A stretch of DNA of 64,000 nucleotides, from the NCBI GenBank assembly GCA_021432605.1, contig MU271146.1, positions 1,426,001 to 1,490,000 on the forward strand, given 5' to 3'. Origin of the DNA: Coniochaeta sp. PMI_546 (taxonomy: Eukaryota; Ascomycota; Sordariomycetes; Coniochaetales; Coniochaetaceae). Positions within the stretch are counted from its first letter, which is position 1, and the number at the start of each line of letters is the position of its first letter. Shown here piece by piece: positions 58,671 to 64,000 of this stretch. The position numbers were made by a program, and so were the translations under genes. The notes beneath the pieces were generated by a model that was not told the DNA's origin, ran no database searches, and saw nothing but the letters and a program-made list of their open reading frames with translations.

Positions 58671-61600
58671 TTTGCGACTGTGACCTCAACTGGGAAAGAA
58701 GCTGGTGAGAAGCAATCAGAAGCAAAGTCGACCAACGGTGGGCGGGTTGCTCAAATATTTCATGTGTTCCGAAGTAGTGAAGCCAAAGTTGTCGTGGGAA
58801 GGCGCGAGCTGGACCGAGCAGTAGTGATATAGGTTAATGAAGATTTGGTACACAGTCACTGCGGAAGGTGACTACGCTGACGGTCGATCAACGTCACACG
58901 GTATCCAACGCAGGTAGGAGAGCCAGGTTGTGAGGCTCAAGGCTGAGGTGTCTGAGGTGTCTGGATCTTTGTACCTGGAGGCGAGATGGGGTACAATATC
59001 AGACACAGGCCGGAAAAGGATCGACGGAGGTTAGGGGACCCTGTTGGTGAAAGTGCCGACTGGTGCCGACTGACTGACTGCGGTGTGACTGTAAGTCTGA
59101 GCGAAGATCCCAATCAGGCCAGCGGTGACACCCCTGGAAAGTCTGGAATCAATGTCAAAGGGGCGAGAAGACACCTCCAGAGAGGTTCCGGGGTTGATGA
59201 ACAAATAATGACGGGGCGCAGAAGGAGGGGAACAGGTTGGAGTTCAGTCCAGGATCGAAGCCGAGCATGGTCCCCTTGCACCAATAACAAGAAGAGAGAT
59301 GTGCTTCGGAGCTAATGTCATGCAGTGCCAGGAACACAGTACACTAGAAGCACTAGAGGCCCAGGAGGTCCAAGTGCTGTCGTGACGAATACCGACTGAT
59401 CCTTGCAACTCCTAGCAAGGGTTGGAGAAAGATTCAATCCACTGATGGCAACGCTATGGCACACTTGTTTCCACTGTGTAGGAGGCAAAGATGGATCGTG
59501 GACTGGACCTGTGTGGTGGAGGGATGGAGAGACCATCAAGTACGTAGTTCGTAAGAAGAGCTTTTAATAATAAAAGGAAACAACTGGGAGGACGAATGGT
59601 GAGCTCTGGGCAGTAGAACACTTGTTGGACCGCCACATGGCATCGAACGGCAAAATGCGTGAAGCAAGCCGAAAGAGCCTATGAGGATCTCGTCTGGTCT
59701 GGCGGATCGCATAGCCTTGGATCAGGCTGTATCGCTTCGGATTGGCCGCACAAGCTGGCAAGGGGTTCCCCATGTCATATAAAAAGCGCCATAGGAAACA
59801 AACAGTCCAGACGCACATGGTAGGAGACATGGGGAACGGGATGTGGTGGGTTGCGCGTTTGCCGTTCACCAGTGTGGCGTGTGTCCCATGCTGTGGGAAT
59901 TTAAGCCGTAATACGTAAGGTACCTTACACTGTACACGTGTAGTGGTGTACTTACACTTGGGTACGTACTTCTTCTTCGAGTGAGTTTGTTACATCCCTG
60001 CTCACCGTATCCTTGGCGAGGGGTCAGACCGGACCGAACGTCCTCAGGTCTGCTCGGCGATGTACCTCTACTTGAGTTGCAGGTGTAGAATGACAAGGGA
60101 GCAGCCAGAAGACCTGAAACCCTTGTCGAGCATGTGAGGCAGAGAGAAGTTAAAATATCCATCTTCTTCCGTGCAGTGCCACTATTGTCTCCGTCACCTC
60201 CATAATAAACTGAAGCTCACTCAGTGTTGGCTGCTCAGGCCAAAGTGAATAGTCGGCTGGCCATACCGTCAGCCATTGCGAGCAATAGGTGTCATATACG
60301 AGGGCCCGTTGCGCTGTAAGACTGTAATTAGACGTCACATGAAGCTCAGCTCAGAGGACGTGAGGAAGTCGAAAGCCGACGGCGTTAGCAAGGCCAGCAC
60401 GGCGGTATATAGAAATGTCGTTCGTGTACCATACCATGCATCAGGTTGGACAGGTTGCTAGATCAGGAAGGACATCCAGAGCGAGAACGGCCAAACACGC
60501 GTGAAGTTAGCTGCCAACAGACCAATCTTGTGACATGTGCATTGTCAAATGGTAGCGGGTGAGGTAGGGAGCGGTGATGCGATGCGGCATACGCAGGGGC
60601 TGCAGAGACTCATGCGACAATTTTGGGTATTTTTGCAAGATACCTACTCTCGTCCAGACTGCTCCATACTGCTCAATACACAATCATGAGAAGCATATCG
60701 TACCTCGCGAGGCAGGTGGTACGCAGTTGTGACCACGTAGTGAGCGTGTACGTGTACAAGGAGGTACGGTACTTAAGCTTAGGTATTTTTGAGACAAGGT
60801 CTGGCATGTTTGGGTTCACTGACTCCGCGTGGTCTTCCAGGTTGTTAGAGAAATCAAAACTGAAGCACCTCGGCACTCTCATCTGGACCAGTATGATGGC
60901 GCAGGTGTTCTTGGCAGCTCTTGCCGAGTAAGGAGACGGCTGACGAACAGATGTTCACGACTGGTAGTGATTTGGGACGGCAGCTCATGGTTTACCATGT
61001 TGGCGTCAGGGCTCCCTGATACCTGGCGTCTTATCAGTCGTCAATGTCTTGCAGCGCCAAGAAGCATGGCGACAAGGTGGCTTTGCGGCAATCCAACAAG
61101 GAAGAATGTTTTAAACAATCGTGTTTGTGGCTATTGGTGATTGTTTCTGTCACAAGATCAATGCGATACGCCAAAGCAGGCAGGGATGCCCTGCACAAGA
61201 TCGCTGAACGACTTCTTCAATCGATCGTCATCTCGACCATTATCAGTTTTGGTTCGATGCACGCACTGTTAGCCAAGTTCTAGTTTTGTCTTGGCTCTGG
61301 GGAAATGTAATCTCACTCTGAGATCACATCAAAGCTAAGATGTCCCAATGCTCCCCGCAATTGACAATAAGCCTTTCGTTCTAGCTTGGATGGACCATGA
61401 ACAAGCAATTTCGCAATGGGGCACCATTCTGCAAGCTGGTACACGAGTACATATAGTACTGAGGTACCTTAGTAAGGTACACTTACTTGAACGGGCCACT
61501 TTTTACTCCAGGATCCAAAGTTCGACCCATCCCGCACTTGCCCAGGGCCGATCCGAGCTGCTTGGGATGTCTTCTGTGATTCGTCAGCCCAGAGACTCTG

Positions 61601-64000
61601 TATCCGGGATCTCCATCTGTTTCGGTGTGTGTCTGTGCATCCTTTCACCGTCCTGACCGTCTGTCATTCAATGTCGAATAGCTGCGAGGGCTCTTTTGTC
61701 ACCGCGCTCGAGCTGGACGTGCAAAGGATGATCTCTGCTGCTTGACAAGCAATGTGAGGCCTGTGGCACTAGACGGTCGGTACTGCCGGTGTCTCAGTCT
61801 CAACTCCACTAGTCCTTCAGCACAAATGTCGACCTGAACAAGCTTTCCCCTTGGACATGCAGAGTGGTAGCGCATAGTAATGAATTCTCCATCAAGTGGC
61901 TCCAACTTATGGCGATCCACAGTCCCATATATCCATATATCTTGAGACTCGGCCAATTTGGAGAGGCAATGGCATCGACACGATTCAATCAGCCCCTGAG
62001 CGGAGCCACAGTGGGCTTCCTACAGTTCTACACTACCACAGTAGTGTACTAAAGGTGGTATTAGGTGGATCACGGAAACTCACGTCAGACCTGGATGTGG
62101 ACCTATCGTCGATCTTATCCAACCTGGAGATCACGGTTCGTCCTGAAGAAGGCATTATCTGGTTACTCGGCCATATCACGGAGATCTCGAAACGGACAGC
62201 TTGAATTCACCCTTGCGACGGCCAAGCTTCGGTTCATGCTGGCAGGGCTGGTAGCAGTCGATCTCTACACAGTAGTTGTTCGCCTCCAGATATTTGCAAT
62301 GAGAAAGACAGGGCTTTGGAGTTGCTCGACAAGTCAGTTTTCGGCAAAAGCCGCCTCAAGAGTCTTGATGGCAACGGCGACTCAGGCGAGTTTCCGTCTG
62401 GTGTTTGACATGGAGACACTGAACTACTACCACAGTGTTGTTGGCTCGTTCGAGATGGTTGCACTGCCGAGAGGATCATGAGCCTCCAACACCCATGCAT
62501 ATCAAGAGAGATGTTGCCGAATAACCACCATCGTTTGCCGTGTCCCTAAACAAATCCGTATGTGTTCAGCAATAGCTCCTGTCCTGTCCAGTCTTCAGAA
62601 TTGGATGCACAGATCGCTGCTGTATATTGCCTCCTTTGGGTGTAGGATGCGAACTTTGACAATCCACCAGAGGCCGGGAGCTGCAAAGTTGTTCCTGCAT
62701 CACCATTGCGACCCTACTTGCAAGAACGAAGGCTGACCGCCAACTACCGCAAGGATTACCGATCGCGGAAGCTGGAGATGCATCCAATTCACAATCCTAC
62801 TGTGTACAACCGTATATCCACCGCTATGCGACCTCGAGGCGGTTCGTTCATGTCTGCTAGCAGTTGGTGCGTTCCTGCACGTCGAGAGTTGGCTCATCAC
62901 CAGCAACAAGTGGCCCGAGCACAGCGGTGAGCGCATGTGATGCGTCTTCTTACTAGTGTAGAGCTTGACCTTATGGTCCTGACGTTGAAAGCTCTTGGCC
63001 GTGTTGGGGCAGTGGGTCGTCGGCTGCTAGAGTCTGGGGAAGTCCGGTCCACTGCACGGGACACCACATGTGCTAGCAAGCACGAGTCTAGACCTTGGTA
63101 TCCGAAACTTGACTCAGGGCACAGCGAACGGGAGCCAAAGGTAGCACGGGACCACGGTAGACGCCCTCAAGCCACAACCGCAAGCTACGCGGCTCTTCTC
63201 ACACTGTACGACCGACGAGATGGGTATCTGCACAATCCAAGCGTGATGGTGAGCATCACCAGCGGCACTTGCCGCCATCTCTGGCATTCCGGACGTGGTT
63301 TATGAAGTCAAAAGTAACCATACTACCTTGCAGCCAGTATGAATATCGTCACAGTCAACCCTGTTGATCAAAGTCAATGACCATGAGCTCATATCCGAGC
63401 CTCTAGGATGCGCGGTCTCACGTCAGAGGAAGAGCATCACGATCGCCATTACTACCTCATGTAACCCTTGTCTACCATGACGGAAGAGACACGCGCATCA
63501 GAGACAATTTCAATCCCGACTGTGTAGTTGTCTTCACCCTGCGACTTCGAATTGTCTCCACACCACGATCGTTCTGTCGAACACACAGTCATCGCCTGCT
63601 GAGCAACGGCTTCCTACACGGTAAACCCAGTACCCAGACCAGCAAGACGATGTTTCTTTGCCAACTTACTCTCTTCTTGTTGATCCCAGAGTCTGGCTCT
63701 GAAACTAGTCTTCATCCACTGAAGGGAGAAGCGAAGAGGATTATCAACACCATGCTGCGGGTGATTCCTTGATGTCTAAGGCCGGCCTGCTTGATTTGGG
63801 TGGTAAGTAATACTAGATCATGTCTTCAAAACTGAAACTTGATTTAACTCATTGTATACGGTGATGAATCTCAAGGTTATATCTGCTTTTTTAACTAACA
63901 CAACCAGGAATAACAGTGCTTTCAGGTCCTAGTTTCGGTGTCCAAGCCTGCCAGAGAACTGTCGCTTCACAAAGAGATGAACAAGCATGTTGCCAAAGGG
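58671..64000. other. Gene-poor stretch to the right edge, 5.3 kb
   Basis: The first few hundred bases should be the GPCR promoter and leader and hold short direct repeats (58941-58965, 59054-59090). The rest shows no recognised gene, RNA or mobile element. The longest frame (62065-62481) has no family blocks. A palindrome cluster lies at 59911-59975, including GTAAGGTACCTTAC (59915-59928) and copy 4 of TACACGTGTAG. Confidence 0.5.
59933..59943. repeat. Copy 4 of the recurrent element TACACGTGTAG
   Basis: A perfect 10-base palindrome followed by G, five bases after the 14-base palindrome GTAAGGTACCTTAC. Confidence 0.6.

Noticed and set aside
62065-62481. 138-codon frame in the right-hand gene-poor block
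   Set aside because: No homologous blocks, signal peptide or supporting exons; the length is within chance for this much sequence.
1-64000. Transposons, retroelements, CRISPR arrays, rRNA genes
   Set aside because: I looked for transposase and reverse-transcriptase motifs, terminal repeats, regularly spaced repeats and rRNA-like sequence and saw none that I could support.

Overview
The window is nuclear DNA of a filamentous ascomycete, most likely a Sordariomycete. The evidence is short spliceosomal introns of about 50-130 bases with GT...CTAAC-like...AG signals, genes on both strands with no operon spacing, and best-recognised proteins that are typical Pezizomycotina housekeeping orthologues. 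I assign no genus. All product names come from recognising protein sequence by eye; no database search was run. Exon joins were accepted only when they restored family sequence across the junction and the summed coding length divided by three.

Layout. 0-16.4 kb is gene-dense: a mitochondrial MDL-type ABC half-transporter (cut by the left edge), aspartate kinase HOM3, KIN17, SPT4, the AMPK beta subunit GAL83, KAE1, EPL1 and calcineurin B (CNB1). 16.4-28.4 kb is gene-poor, with one convincing gene, a glutamine-rich conserved fungal protein. 28.4-46.0 kb is again dense: mitochondrial ribosomal protein S9, eEF1B gamma, an FCP1/NIF-type phosphatase-like protein, RRP36, COQ8, phosphatidylserine decarboxylase PSD1, a Usa1/Herp-like UBL membrane protein and an AzgA-type purine permease. 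46-64 kb is mostly gene-poor, holding only a degenerate methyltransferase-like protein and a cAMP-receptor-like GPCR.

How the genes relate. They form no single pathway, but themes recur: transcription and chromatin (SPT4, EPL1, RRP36 for ribosome assembly), translation and tRNA modification (eEF1B gamma, MRPS9, KAE1), mitochondria (MDL, MRPS9, COQ8, PSD1) and nutrient or calcium signalling (GAL83, CNB1, GPCR, AzgA). Several neighbours are divergent and share short upstream regions (SPT4/GAL83, EPL1/CNB1, MRPS9/eEF1B gamma, phosphatase/RRP36, PSD1/UBL).

I found no tRNA or rRNA gene, CRISPR array, transposase or reverse transcriptase. I did not find a clearly new multi-gene system. The best leads are a recurrent 11-base element built on the palindrome TACACGTGTA (four copies, all in gene-poor DNA), two frame-neutral stop-free introns in EPL1 and azgA, a cysteine-rich reading frame upstream of PSD1, and enzyme-like proteins with missing catalytic signatures.
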